This document shows, piece by piece, positions 11,318 through 21,644 of a stretch of 64,000 bases of DNA (position 1 is its first letter; each line of letters opens with the position of its first letter). Under the pieces are notes generated by a model. The model was given only the letters and a program-made list of their open reading frames with translations, was not told the DNA's origin and made no database searches. Where the stretch lies: the NCBI GenBank assembly GCA_002937855.1, contig PTKS01000007.1:23031-87030 (forward strand), read 5' to 3'. A program made the translations under genes and the position numbers. The DNA comes from Alphaproteobacteria bacterium MarineAlpha5_Bin12. Its GTDB lineage: Bacteria; Pseudomonadota; Alphaproteobacteria; HIMB59; GCA-002718135.

Positions 11318-12129
11318 AAAAAAATTTTTATGTAGTCGGTAACCCTGTTGAAAAATCCCTTTCTCCCGTAATTTTTAAATATTGGTTTAAAAAATATAAA
11401 TTAAAACACACATATAGAAAAATCAAAATAAGAAAAAAAACATTTGAAAATGATTTTATTAAGCTGTCTACGAGCCCAAATTTTGGTGGTGCAAACATAA
11501 CAATCCCCTTTAAAGAAAGGGTTTTAAAAATAATTAAACACAAATCAAAACACGCAAAAGAAATAAAAGCTGTAAACTGTGTTTACAAAAAAAGAAATAA
11601 ACTTTATGGAACAAACACTGATTGGTATGGTTTTAAAAAAGCTCTTTGTTACCAAAACAAAAACCTAAAATATAAAAAATGCAATATCGGGATATTGGGA
11701 TACGGCGGTGCCGCAAAAGCACTTGTTTATTGTTTTAAAAAAACTAAATATAAAAAAATAACTATTTTTGTTAGGAAAAACCCCAATAACTATAAAACCA
11801 AAAAAAACAAAAACGTTTATTTTGAAAAAATTAAAAATTTTAATAAAAAATCAAAAGATATAAATCTTTTAATTAACACAACCGCAATAAGCTCTCCGAA
11901 AAAGCTTAACACAAACTTTAATAAACTTAATAAAAAATGTGTAGTATTTGATATAAATTATAAAAAACACAACACACTTTTTATAAAAGAGGCTCTTAAT
12001 TTAAACTTTAGAGTAAACTATGGTATATATATGTTAATTTTTCAAGCTGTTCCAACGTTTAGGCATTGGTTTGGTTTTGTACCAAAGGTAGATAAAGGGT
12101 TGGTTGATAGGTGTACAAAAATAAAATGA
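11314..12129 (+). CDS. aroE: Shikimate dehydrogenase, apparent CTG start
   Basis: Continuous frame from CTG 11314: (M)KKNFYVVGNPVEKSLSPVIF...NITIPFKE...AVNCVY...GTNTDWYGF...LGYGGAAKA. The ORF track only catches the segment from the internal ATG at 11695. Confidence 0.88.
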   Translation: MKKNFYVVGNPVEKSLSPVIFKYWFKKYKLKHTYRKIKIRKKTFENDFIKLSTSPNFGGANITIPFKERVLKIIKHKSKHAKEIKAVNCVYKKRNKLYGTNTDWYGFKKALCYQNKNLKYKKCNIGILGYGGAAKALVYCFKKTKYKKITIFVRKNPNNYKTKKNKNVYFEKIKNFNKKSKDINLLINTTAISSPKKLNTNFNKLNKKCVVFDINYKKHNTLFIKEALNLNFRVNYGIYMLIFQAVPTFRHWFGFVPKVDKGLVDRCTKIK

Positions 12130-12728
12130 TAGTTGTGGGCTTAACTGGTGGTATAGGTTCGGGCAAAACAACAATTGCAAAAATTTTAAAGACAAAAAAA
12201 ATCCCAGTTTTTGATTCAGACCAAGAGGTTTCTAAACTTTATAAAGAAAAAAATCGAGAATTAATAAAGGTTTTAAAAAAAATCATAGATTTAAAAAAAA
12301 TAATTAAAAAAAACAAAATTGACAAAAAACTTTTGGGTGATTTTATTTTTAATAAACCCACAAAGCTTAAAATATTAGAAAAAATAATTTTTAAAAAACT
12401 CGATATAAAAAGAAAACTTTTTTTAAAAAAAAACAAAAAAAACAAAAAAAATATTGTGGTTTTAGATACACCTCTTTTGTTTGAAAACAAAATTAACCTA
12501 ATGTGCGATTATGTTATTACAACTAAAGCACCATTTCAAAAAAGGCTTAAAAGGGTTTTAAAAAGAAAAGGAATGACCAAAAGCAAGGCCTTAAAAATAA
12601 TGAAAATGCAAATGTCTGAACAAAAAAAAATAAAACACGCTGATTTTGTGGTGCAAACCTCCAAAGGAAAATGTTATACAAAAAAAGAGGTTGGTAAAAT
12701 TATAAATCTAATTAAAAAGACAAAATAA
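12126..12728 (+). CDS. coaE: Dephospho-CoA kinase
   Basis: MIVVGLTGGIGSGKTTIAKIL, FDSDQEV; ATGA overlap with aroE. Confidence 0.95.
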   Translation: MIVVGLTGGIGSGKTTIAKILKTKKIPVFDSDQEVSKLYKEKNRELIKVLKKIIDLKKIIKKNKIDKKLLGDFIFNKPTKLKILEKIIFKKLDIKRKLFLKKNKKNKKNIVVLDTPLLFENKINLMCDYVITTKAPFQKRLKRVLKRKGMTKSKALKIMKMQMSEQKKIKHADFVVQTSKGKCYTKKEVGKIINLIKKTK

Positions 12729-13334
12729 ATGGATAGAAAATCTAATGTAACAGGAAGGTTTCCAACACCAATTTGGACATCAAAAATAGAAAACTTTGAA
12801 TCAATAAACAAAAAACTTTTACAATATATTTATGATTTAAAACAGAGTGACCCAGAAGGAACACAAAAATCTAACAACCTAGGTTGGCATAGCAAAGATA
12901 TGAATATGGGTGACGAAACAATCAAAGAATTTTTTCAAGGAATATCAACACAAATAAAAGAGGTTTCAGAAGACATGTGTTGGGATTTGAAAAATTTTCA
13001 ACTAAAAATAACAAACTGTTGGTCAATTATAAATAAAAAACTAGCTTCAAACGCAGGACACATCCATGCCAATAGTTTAATCAGCTCTGCTTATTATATA
13101 AAAGCAAAAAAAAACTCGGGCAATTTAATTTTTGATGACCCAAGACCAGCTGCAAGTATTAAAAAAGGACCATATAAATCTCTAGGTGTATGGAACGAAG
13201 GAAATGTTTCTATTACCCCACACGAAGGGCTTTTAGTAATGTTTCCAAGTTATTTGGTTCACCATGTTCAACCAAACATGTCTGATGATGAAAGAATTAT
13301 ATTAAGTTTTAATTTAGATATTAAATCACAATGA
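12729..13334 (+). CDS. Putative 2OG-Fe(II) oxygenase (TIGR02466-like)
   Basis: NAGHIHANSLISSAYYIKAKKNSGNLIFDDPRP...LVMFPSYLVHHVQPN. Confidence 0.85.
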   Translation: MDRKSNVTGRFPTPIWTSKIENFESINKKLLQYIYDLKQSDPEGTQKSNNLGWHSKDMNMGDETIKEFFQGISTQIKEVSEDMCWDLKNFQLKITNCWSIINKKLASNAGHIHANSLISSAYYIKAKKNSGNLIFDDPRPAASIKKGPYKSLGVWNEGNVSITPHEGLLVMFPSYLVHHVQPNMSDDERIILSFNLDIKSQ

Positions 13335-14002
13335 GAGAAATTATCCTAGACACAGAAACAACCGGACTTAGTGTAGAAAATGGAGACAGAGTTATAGAGA
13401 TTGGCTGTATAGAACTTTTAAATCACATGCCCACTGGAAACACTCTCCAAATTTATTTTAATCCAGAAACTAAAAAAGTAAGCGACGAAGCAATTAAAAT
13501 TCACAAACTAGATAACGATTTTTTAAAAAAACAACCTTTTTTTAGAGATAAGGTTGATGATATTATGAAGTTTTTATCCAACGACACTTTGATAATGCAC
13601 AACGCACAATTCGATACAAAAATGATTAACAACGAACTAAACATTTGTAGCCGACCACCAATGGAAAACCACATAATAGACACACTATCTTTGGCTAGGA
13701 AAAAATTTGGATCAGGCGCTGCAAGTTTGGACGCTCTCTGTAAAAAATTTGATATTACTAAAGGCAAAAGAGAGGTTCATGGAGCGCTTTTGGACTCATT
13801 TTTGTTAGCTGAAGTTTATGTTGAATTGCTTGGAGGAAGGCAGCAGGACTTTGAGTTTTCAAGTGCAAAAAAAAACACCAGCAACAAAAAAGCTTTAAAA
13901 GACAAAACTAATTTAATCATTCCCACAAAAGAGGAAATAGAAACCCATAAAAATTTTATTAAATCTATTAAAAACAGCCTTTGGGCCAAACATGAATATT
14001 AA
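13331..14002 (+). CDS. dnaQ: DNA polymerase III subunit epsilon
   Basis: REIILDTETTGLSVENGDRVIEIGCIEL; exonuclease motifs; ATGA overlap with upstream gene. Confidence 0.95.
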   Translation: MREIILDTETTGLSVENGDRVIEIGCIELLNHMPTGNTLQIYFNPETKKVSDEAIKIHKLDNDFLKKQPFFRDKVDDIMKFLSNDTLIMHNAQFDTKMINNELNICSRPPMENHIIDTLSLARKKFGSGAASLDALCKKFDITKGKREVHGALLDSFLLAEVYVELLGGRQQDFEFSSAKKNTSNKKALKDKTNLIIPTKEEIETHKNFIKSIKNSLWAKHEY

Positions 14003-14053
14003 ATTATGAAATATACATTGTATTTTTCACAAGAATAATTAAATATTAATATA

Positions 14054-14641
14054 ATGTTTTATGGTGATTTACATTTAATAGATATTTTGATTTTTGCTGG
14101 AATAGCCGCCTTTCTTTTTTATAGATTAAGCGGTGTTTTGGGTAAAAAAACAGGTTTTGAAAAAAGACCCGCCGAACCCCCTATAGATATGATCGAACCA
14201 ATTCAAAAAAATGAAACTAAAAACAAAGTTGTAGATTTGGATCCAAAGTATGAAAAGCTTAAAACGGCATATGAATATGTTAATAATTTTGATCACATCG
14301 AGTTTTTAGAAGGCGCAAAAAGAGCTTTTGAAATGATTGTTACGAGCTTTAACGAAGGAGACAAAGAAAAGCTAAAACCACTTTTAACCTCAGAAATCTT
14401 TTCTATTTTTGCTGGAATTATTGATGCGAAAAAAAACAATAACAACCTTCAGATTTTGTCGATTGAAATTTTATCTATAGATAATGTTGAGACTTTAAAC
14501 AAAAAGATATTAATATCTCTAACATACTCGAGCTCACAGATAGACAACAAAACAGATAAACAAATAACCAAAAAAGATACCTGGACTTTTGAAAAACTAA
14601 AAAACAGTAACGCCCCTAATTGGGTATTGGCCTCAACTTAA
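14054..14641 (+). CDS. Tim44/TimA-domain protein
   Basis: N-terminal TM helix plus FLEGAKRAFEMIVTSFNEGDKEKLKPLLTSEIF. Confidence 0.9.
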   Translation: MFYGDLHLIDILIFAGIAAFLFYRLSGVLGKKTGFEKRPAEPPIDMIEPIQKNETKNKVVDLDPKYEKLKTAYEYVNNFDHIEFLEGAKRAFEMIVTSFNEGDKEKLKPLLTSEIFSIFAGIIDAKKNNNNLQILSIEILSIDNVETLNKKILISLTYSSSQIDNKTDKQITKKDTWTFEKLKNSNAPNWVLAST

Positions 14642-14646
14642 TCTTG

Positions 14647-15087
14647 GTGAACATAAACAGATTAAAAAAATCAATTAAAAAAAATGAAGGCTTTTCAAAC
14701 AAAATCTACCTTGATCAATTAGGCAACCCAACAATTGGTTTTGGCCACCTAATAACCAAAAAAGATAATTTCATAAAAAATAAAATTTATGAAAAAAGAT
14801 TGCTTAACGATCTTTTTGAAAAAGATTTATTAAAAGCAATTAAAGTATATAAAAAAATTTTTAGAGACATTTCTTTAAATCAAGAAATAGAAGAAGTTTT
14901 GATAGAAATGATTTTTCAATTAGGTTATAAAAATTTTAGCTCATTTAAGAAAATGATTAAGGCAATAAAGATTCAAGATTATGAACTAACAATAAGAGAA
15001 ATGAAACTTTCGAGATGGAACAAACAAACACCAAAAAGAGTAAGGCTATTAATTAACAAAATAAAAAGCAATGCCAAGAAAAAATAA
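14647..15087 (+). CDS. T4-type lysozyme (GH24)
   Basis: NEGFSNKIYLDQLGNPTIGFGHL and MIFQLGYKNFSSFKKMIKAI...LSRWNKQTPKRVRLLI line up with T4 lysozyme ([43 protein letters not shown]...SRWYNQTPNRAKRVI). E11/D20/T26 equivalents present. GTG 14647 start assumed. Confidence 0.9.
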   Translation: MNINRLKKSIKKNEGFSNKIYLDQLGNPTIGFGHLITKKDNFIKNKIYEKRLLNDLFEKDLLKAIKVYKKIFRDISLNQEIEEVLIEMIFQLGYKNFSSFKKMIKAIKIQDYELTIREMKLSRWNKQTPKRVRLLINKIKSNAKKK

Positions 15088-15625
15088 AGATTTGTTTGAG
15101 AGCACATTAGACGATGTTGTTCCTCTTAAAAAATCAAAAAATGTAAAAATAGAAGAACTAAAAAAACTATATAAAAAAAAATTAATTGAAAGCAAAAAAG
15201 TAAAGATTGAGTTAAAGGAAATTAGCGAAAGAAAAAAACAAAATATAAAAATCGACAAATACAACGAAACCACAAACCAAAACGTAAATATTTTAAAAAA
15301 ATTAAAAAAAGGAAAAATCAAAATTGATAAAAAAGTTGATTTACATGGCTACACCCTAAAAGAAGCAGAAGAGAAATTTTATGATGAAATAAACAAATCG
15401 TACCTAGAGGACAAGCGTTGCATATTATTCATCACCGGCATGGGTTTGAGGCGGGCGGACACAACCTCTTCAAATAAAAAATTATTTTATGGAAAAATTA
15501 GATCAAATATCCAAAATTGGGCAGAAAAACCAGAACATAAAAACAAAATACTTTCTTATTCAAGGGCACACATATCTCACGGTGGAGAGGGTTCTTTTTA
15601 TGTTTATTTAAGAAAAAAAAAATAA
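15071..15625 (+). CDS. Smr (MutS2 C-terminal-like) domain protein
   Basis: KVDLHGYTLKEAEEKFYDEINKSY...ILFITGMG...SRAHISHGGEGSFYVYL. Confidence 0.9.
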   Translation: MPRKNKDLFESTLDDVVPLKKSKNVKIEELKKLYKKKLIESKKVKIELKEISERKKQNIKIDKYNETTNQNVNILKKLKKGKIKIDKKVDLHGYTLKEAEEKFYDEINKSYLEDKRCILFITGMGLRRADTTSSNKKLFYGKIRSNIQNWAEKPEHKNKILSYSRAHISHGGEGSFYVYLRKKK

Positions 15626-15628
15626 AAT

Positions 15629-16393
15629 CTAATCTAAATTTTGATGGTTTTTATAAATTATTTTTAGAACAACTCTCTTAGTTGTTATTTTAAAAGAGAT
15701 GGGTAATATAAGGCCTTCTGAAAATTCACCTGTTAATACAGTAATTTTTTTCAAGTCTTTTTTATTGTTGTCTTTCCAAACATTCTTATATTTCGAAATT
15801 TCTATATCATACTCAAAACCACTAATTGAAAAATCTTTATTTTTAAAGTTTTTTCTAACCCCATTTCCAGAGCTTATATTGTAAACCCTCCTTCCATCAA
15901 ACACGTTTTTTATTAATCTACCATCGTTGTTAATAATAAGCTCTAAAGAAGCGCTTATAGGATCTGAGGTGTCAAATAAATTATAATAATTAATATAGGG
16001 GTCAATTTTTTGTTCTGGGTCTAAAGATAATTTAAACACCTTTTGGTTTGCAAAAAAAATCTTTATAACCTTTTTTTTCTTTTTAGTATCCCAAATGCTA
16101 TAGTATTTTTCTGGTATAAAATTTGTTTTTTTTATTAATCCCTTTGAATAATATTCTCCATAGAAAGGATATATTTTAGATAAAAAATCAGAATTTTTTA
16201 AATTTATTTTAAATTCGTAGTTTTGCTCATTTAATTTAAACTCCCAAACCAAACTACCAAGAACAAGATTGTTCCATTTTATATCATAAACTGCTTCAAC
16301 CGAATTTGCTTTCAAATTTGTTGAAAAAAAAAATATAAAAACAAAATAAAAATAATTTTTTTTAATTAATTTCAAACTTTTGTATATTAACAT
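15629..16393 (-). CDS. DUF3108-like secreted protein
   Basis: Signal-like N-terminus, AVYDIKWNNLVLGSLVWEF, YYSKGLIKKTNFIPEKY. Confidence 0.65.
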   Translation of the reverse strand: MLIYKSLKLIKKNYFYFVFIFFFSTNLKANSVEAVYDIKWNNLVLGSLVWEFKLNEQNYEFKINLKNSDFLSKIYPFYGEYYSKGLIKKTNFIPEKYYSIWDTKKKKKVIKIFFANQKVFKLSLDPEQKIDPYINYYNLFDTSDPISASLELIINNDGRLIKNVFDGRRVYNISSGNGVRKNFKNKDFSISGFEYDIEISKYKNVWKDNNKKDLKKITVLTGEFSEGLILPISFKITTKRVVLKIIYKNHQNLD

Positions 16394-17771
16394 TTTTTTT
16401 CACCTTGTTTATATCAACCTTATTAATCAATTTTTTTTCATAATCAGTTTTTAAATAATCAAGATGACTGTCTAAACCAATATATATAAAATTTTTTGAA
16501 AAATTATCAGGTAAGCCATTTTTTATTTGAAAATGATTGCTTACAATGTTTGAGCTTGCTTTGGGAGTATAAAAATTTAGATTATTGTTGCGCAAATAGT
16601 ATGAAAGCAAAGAATAAACCATTCTATCTTCCACAACAATGTTTTGAATATTGTTATTTTTTGATTCTTCTAAAACACTATTTGAAAAACTATTGTAGCC
16701 CCTAAGTTGTTCAAACACTCTTATCTTATAATCACCAACTATTAAAAAAAACAGCAAAAAACCAACAAACAAACTAAATAAATTATTAAACAGGATAATT
16801 TTAAACTTGTGGTTCTCTAAAAAAAATACCATTAAAATTGTTAACCCAACATATGAAACAGCTGCCCAATTTCCATGGGCCCTAACCAAAAAACTCTCTA
16901 TAATAATAATAATAAGTATTGGTACACTATAACAAGAAAAAAAAAGAATCCGACCTTCAAAACTTATAAATTTTTTTAAATAAAGTAAAAAAAATACAAA
17001 TATTATTGGGCCAAAAATAAATATTTGAGCAAACAAAAACTCAAAGAAATTTATATAATTTAGGCTTATTTTGTTTAATGACGCATTGTCATAAGTATGT
17101 AAAAAAGTGATCCAGCCATTTGATATATTCCAAAATATATTTGGACTAATAATTAGTAAAAATACAATAAACGTAAAAAGGTTGTATTTGATATTTTTAA
17201 AAAAAATTTTTGAAAAACTTCTATCAAAAATTATATAAATACAGCTACATAAAAAGAAATATAGCATCGCATATTTTGCAAGGAAACCAAAACCCAAAGA
17301 AACTCCAAGTATAAAACTTAATAAAATACTCGGCATATTGTTATTTTTTAAAAATAAATATAAACTTAAAGTCCAAAAAAATAGCAACAGCACATCAGTA
17401 CTTATTATAAAAGATGAAAACGAAACCCCAGGCAACAAAAAGAAAGTCAATCCGCTAAGCACCGCTATTCTTTCATTAAACACCATCCTTGATAAAACAT
17501 AAACCAAAAAAGAAGTGCCTAGATAAAATATAACTGAAATATATTTTAATGTATAAATAGCCTCACCAAAAATACTTGTAAAAAAATTTATTACATATGC
17601 TATTAATGGAGGTTTTGAAAAATACCCCATAGCAAAATTGTTTGACCACACCCAATATTGTGCTTCATCACCATGAAGCCCTAGTTTAGAGAAGTAAATG
17701 GAGATTATTTTAAATAATAAAAAAAGAAAACTAAGAATAAGTAGGGCTTTTATGTCTTTGTTTTGTTCCAT
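16362..17771 (-). CDS. Glycosyltransferase family 39 / ArnT-like integral membrane protein
   Basis: GLHGDEAQYWVWSNNFAMGYFSKPPLIAYVI motif; many TM segments. Confidence 0.85.
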   Translation of the reverse strand: MEQNKDIKALLILSFLFLLFKIISIYFSKLGLHGDEAQYWVWSNNFAMGYFSKPPLIAYVINFFTSIFGEAIYTLKYISVIFYLGTSFLVYVLSRMVFNERIAVLSGLTFFLLPGVSFSSFIISTDVLLLFFWTLSLYLFLKNNNMPSILLSFILGVSLGFGFLAKYAMLYFFLCSCIYIIFDRSFSKIFFKNIKYNLFTFIVFLLIISPNIFWNISNGWITFLHTYDNASLNKISLNYINFFEFLFAQIFIFGPIIFVFFLLYLKKFISFEGRILFFSCYSVPILIIIIIESFLVRAHGNWAAVSYVGLTILMVFFLENHKFKIILFNNLFSLFVGFLLFFLIVGDYKIRVFEQLRGYNSFSNSVLEESKNNNIQNIVVEDRMVYSLLSYYLRNNNLNFYTPKASSNIVSNHFQIKNGLPDNFSKNFIYIGLDSHLDYLKTDYEKKLINKVDINKVKKNVNIQKFEIN

Positions 17772-18430
17772 TTTTCAAAATAATAATAAACAATAAATAA
17801 AATAAAGTTGACTATAACAAATGACATAAGAACGTCGCTTAAAAAATGACCCCCAGCACCAATTCTTACAAACCCTATAAGCAAACCAGCTACAATACTA
17901 ATATAAAAATATTTAATTTTTTTTGTTATAAAATATAGACAGGCTATAAAAAAACCAACACTGGAGTCACCAGAAACAAAAGAACAATTATCAATACACT
18001 CAGAAGAGTATTCTATCCATGAGCTAAACTCTTTATCTCCCCCAAACTCTACTGTGTCAACAGGTCTGGCTCGTCCTAAATTGTTTTTAAGAACATAACT
18101 TATAACAAAGGAAATTATGACTGTTGATAGCCAAATGTATCCTATGTCTTTATAATTAAAATCATATTGGTAAAACTTGTTTTTTGTATACGTAAAAAAT
18201 TTTATTAATATCGGAAAAAAAAGAAGAAAGATTATTATAAGAGGCATAAATATATCTCTAATAATAAATTCATAGAAATAAACCCAGCTAACTAGATAAT
18301 GTTGAACCACAAATTGATTTTCGCCTCTATAAAAAAAACTTGAAAACAATATGTCTAAAGTAGGAAAAATTGCTAAAATCATGCTCAATAAAAAAAATAA
18401 AAAAAACAAATTTTTTATTTCTTTAAACAT
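17750..18430 (-). CDS. PAP2-family phosphatase
   Basis: NNLGRARP, FVSGDSSVGFF, RIGAGGHFLSDVL. Confidence 0.88.
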   Translation of the reverse strand: MFKEIKNLFFLFFLLSMILAIFPTLDILFSSFFYRGENQFVVQHYLVSWVYFYEFIIRDIFMPLIIIFLLFFPILIKFFTYTKNKFYQYDFNYKDIGYIWLSTVIISFVISYVLKNNLGRARPVDTVEFGGDKEFSSWIEYSSECIDNCSFVSGDSSVGFFIACLYFITKKIKYFYISIVAGLLIGFVRIGAGGHFLSDVLMSFVIVNFILFIVYYYFEKWNKTKT

Positions 18431-18466
18431 AGTGTGAATTAATAATTTATTGAAAAAAAATCAATT

Positions 18467-19774
18467 CTAAAGTATGAATTTTGACAAATCTTGACCTTTA
18501 ATTATGTCACCAACGTGTTTATCTACATAAGCTTCATCTATTAGGACCTCTTGTGATTGCATATCAGAAGCCGAAAAACTCAAATCTTCTAGAAGCTTTT
18601 CCATTATTGTGTGCAATCTTCTAGCGCCAATATTTTCAACATTTTTGTTTGTTTCCGCAGCTAAATTTGCAAGCTTTGCTATCCCCTTTTCACTAAATTT
18701 TAAGCTTATCTTCTCAGTTTTTATAAGAGCGGTGTACTGTTTTATTAGACTATTTTCAGGTTCTTTAAGTATCCTTTTGAAATCCTCTTCTTCTAGGCTT
18801 TCTAATTCTACTCTAATCGGAAGTCTTCCTTGGAGTTCGGGCAACATATCTGATGGTTTTGATAAATGAAAAGCCCCAGAAGCTATAAAAAGAATATAGT
18901 CAGTTTTTACAGTACCGTGTTTTGTGGCCACAGTTGTCCCTTCAATTAAAGGAAGCAAATCTCTTTGAACACCCTCTCTCGAAACATCTGCACCACCCCT
19001 ATCACTTCTTGAAGTAATTTTATCTATCTCATCTAAAAAAACAATCCCATTCTGCTCAACATCATTTATTGATTCTTTTATAATATTATCTTGATCCAAT
19101 AATTTTTCTGTTTCTTGAGCCATTAAAAAATTATAAGAATCCTTCACAGCCATCTTTTTCTTTTTTTTAGGCATTGAAAATGATTTTCCCAACATGTCGC
19201 TTAAATTAATCATTCCTACCTGAGAACCAGGCATTCCCGGAATGTCCATAGTTGGCATTCCTGGATTTGTAGGAACTTCAATTTCAATATCTTTATTATT
19301 CAACTCTCCTGATCTAAGCTTTACTCTAAATTTCTCTCTGGTTTCACTACTTGCATTATCACCCACTAATGCGTCCAAAACTTTCTCTTCAGCATTTTTT
19401 TCTGCTCTAGCTCTAACAGCTTTACCCATTTTTTCTTTTGTCTTTGTAATTGCTATTTCTACAAGATCTCTAACAATTTGCTCGACATCTCTTCCAACAT
19501 ACCCAACCTCTGTAAACTTTGTTGCCTCTACTTTTACAAAAGGAGCATCTGCTAGTTTTGCAAGTCTTCTAGATATTTCTGTTTTACCACAACCAGTAGG
19601 GCCAATCATTAGTATGTTCTTTGGAATAATTTCATCCTTAATAGAACCAGATATATTTTTTCTTCTCCATCTGTTTCTTAACGCTATTGCCACAGATTTT
19701 TTTGCACTGTTTTGACCAATTATAAACTTATCTAGTTCTGAAACTATTTCTCTTGGACTAAAGTAAGAGCTCAT
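18467..19774 (-). CDS. hslU: ATP-dependent protease ATPase subunit HslU
   Basis: [47 protein letters not shown] 19774 preferred. Confidence 0.98.
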   Translation of the reverse strand: MSSYFSPREIVSELDKFIIGQNSAKKSVAIALRNRWRRKNISGSIKDEIIPKNILMIGPTGCGKTEISRRLAKLADAPFVKVEATKFTEVGYVGRDVEQIVRDLVEIAITKTKEKMGKAVRARAEKNAEEKVLDALVGDNASSETREKFRVKLRSGELNNKDIEIEVPTNPGMPTMDIPGMPGSQVGMINLSDMLGKSFSMPKKKKKMAVKDSYNFLMAQETEKLLDQDNIIKESINDVEQNGIVFLDEIDKITSRSDRGGADVSREGVQRDLLPLIEGTTVATKHGTVKTDYILFIASGAFHLSKPSDMLPELQGRLPIRVELESLEEEDFKRILKEPENSLIKQYTALIKTEKISLKFSEKGIAKLANLAAETNKNVENIGARRLHTIMEKLLEDLSFSASDMQSQEVLIDEAYVDKHVGDIIKGQDLSKFIL

Positions 19775-19776
19775 TA

Positions 19777-20325
19777 TTATAAATCTATTTTTTCTATTAC
19801 AATGTTGTGATTTGTATAAACACAAATATCAGCGGCTATATCCAAAGCTTTTTTAGCTATTTCACTCGCACTTAAACTTTTATTTTCTATAAGAGCCTTA
19901 GCCGCGCTAATCGCATATGGGCCTCCTGACCCAATACCCAATATTCCATCATCTGATTCAATAACATCACCAGTTCCAGATAACAGCAAACTTATATTCT
20001 TATCCGCGACTATCATCATTGCCTCTAATCTTCTCAAATAACGATCAGTTCTCCAATCTTTAGCAAGCTCAACACATGACCTTTGAAGTTGTCCTGGATG
20101 TTTTTCTAGTTTTGATTCTAATCTTTCAAATAAAGCAAAAGCATCTGCTGTAGATCCGGCAAAACCAGCTATTACTGATTGATCTTTTCCCAATCTTCTA
20201 ACTTTTTTCACTTTTGATTTTATGACTGTTGGCCCCATAGAGGCCTGCCCATCTCCAGCTATGACAATCTCGCCACCTCTTCGAATTCCTATAATTGTAG
20301 TAGATTTTATATTATTATTTTCCAT
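19777..20325 (-). CDS. hslV: ATP-dependent protease subunit HslV
   Basis: [29 protein letters not shown]; upstream of hslU. Confidence 0.97.
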   Translation of the reverse strand: MENNNIKSTTIIGIRRGGEIVIAGDGQASMGPTVIKSKVKKVRRLGKDQSVIAGFAGSTADAFALFERLESKLEKHPGQLQRSCVELAKDWRTDRYLRRLEAMMIVADKNISLLLSGTGDVIESDDGILGIGSGGPYAISAAKALIENKSLSASEIAKKALDIAADICVYTNHNIVIEKIDL

Positions 20326-20334
20326 ATATTTATC

Positions 20335-20362
20335 AAATGGCAATTATTTTTCTTTTTTCAAC
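20335..20362 (-). promoter_or_regulatory. Possible RpoH-type promoter of hslVU
   Basis: Minus strand GTTGAAA-N15-CCATTT just upstream of hslV. Confidence 0.45.
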
Positions 20363-20407
20363 CTAATTTTATAGAATTAATTCATTCAAACTGGTAATTA
20401 CCTCAAA

Positions 20408-20995
20408 ATGAGAAAACAAAGCTTAAAAAGATCTACAAAAGAGACAACTATTAATTGTTCAGTTAATATTGATGGCACTGGAAAAAACTCAATTTCTACA
20501 AAAATTGGCTTTTTTGATCACATGTTGGAAATTTTTTCTAATCATAGCTTAATTGATCTAAAATTAAACGCAAAGGGTGATGTGGGAGTCGACCTTCATC
20601 ACACAGTTGAAGATTGTGGTTTAGTTCTAGGAGAGTCAATTAACAAAGCATTAAAAGATAAAAAAGGCATAAGAAGATATGGTTTTTTTTACGTTCCTAT
20701 GGACGAGTGCCTTACTAGATCTGTAATAGATTTTTCTGGAAGATCAGAATTGGTTTGGAGTGTGAAACTCGGTTTAAAAAAATTAGGAGAAATGGACACC
20801 GAATTATTTGAAGAGTTTTTTAAATCATTTGCAAAAGCATCAAATTCCAATCTTCATATAACAAACATTTATGGAAAAAATAATCACCATATTATCGAAT
20901 CTTGCTTTAAGGCATTTGCAAAAAGTGTGCGAATGGCTATTGAAATAGACAAAAAAATAAAAAACAAAATACCTTCTTCAAAAGGTATATTATAA
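20408..20995 (+). CDS. hisB: Imidazoleglycerol-phosphate dehydratase
   Basis: FFDHMLEIFSNHS, DLHHTVEDCGLVLGE. Confidence 0.97.
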   Translation: MRKQSLKRSTKETTINCSVNIDGTGKNSISTKIGFFDHMLEIFSNHSLIDLKLNAKGDVGVDLHHTVEDCGLVLGESINKALKDKKGIRRYGFFYVPMDECLTRSVIDFSGRSELVWSVKLGLKKLGEMDTELFEEFFKSFAKASNSNLHITNIYGKNNHHIIESCFKAFAKSVRMAIEIDKKIKNKIPSSKGIL

Positions 20996-21004
20996 TATAG
21001 CGGT

Positions 21005-21643
21005 ATGAAAAAAAAAGTTGTTATTGTAGACTACGGTCTTGGCAATATCCAATCAGCTATTAACTCGGTTAAAAAAGCTTTATCTTCTGAAAATAGTAAC
21101 AACAATATTGTTGAGAAAACCAGTGATTACAAATTTATCAAAGACGCCTCACACATTATTTTGCCAGGGCAAGGAGCATTTGAGTCATGTATTAAGGGAC
21201 TTCAAAAACTTGATGGTATGATAGATGAATTACAAAACCAGGTTTTAATTAAGAAAAAACCAATATTTGGCATTTGTGTAGGAATGCAGCTTTTTGCTAC
21301 AAAAAGTTTTGAAAACGGAGAACATAACGGACTTAATTGGATAAAAGGAAATATCATAAAAATACAGTCTAAAAAAAATGTTCTACCTCATATGGGGTGG
21401 AATAAATTAAATAATATAAAACAACATGCAATTTTGTCAGGCGTTGAAAACGAACACTTTTATTTTGTACACAGTTATTATTTTATGACCCAAAAAGAAG
21501 AAAATATTCTGGCCTATACAGATTATGACACGAACTTTCCATCTATAGTTAATGAAAAAAATATTTTTGGAACTCAGTTCCACCCAGAAAAAAGCTCAAA
21601 AGCTGGAATAAAACTTTTATCTAACTTTTTATTATTAAATTAA
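21005..21643 (+). CDS. hisH: Imidazole glycerol phosphate synthase subunit HisH
   Basis: VDYGLGNIQSA, GICVGMQLF, FHPEKS. Confidence 0.97.
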   Translation: MKKKVVIVDYGLGNIQSAINSVKKALSSENSNNNIVEKTSDYKFIKDASHIILPGQGAFESCIKGLQKLDGMIDELQNQVLIKKKPIFGICVGMQLFATKSFENGEHNGLNWIKGNIIKIQSKKNVLPHMGWNKLNNIKQHAILSGVENEHFYFVHSYYFMTQKEENILAYTDYDTNFPSIVNEKNIFGTQFHPEKSSKAGIKLLSNFLLLN

Positions 21644-21644
21644 A

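Noticed and set aside
11328-11543. 71-aa minus-strand ORF
   Set aside because: Lies antisense to the conserved AroE N-terminus.
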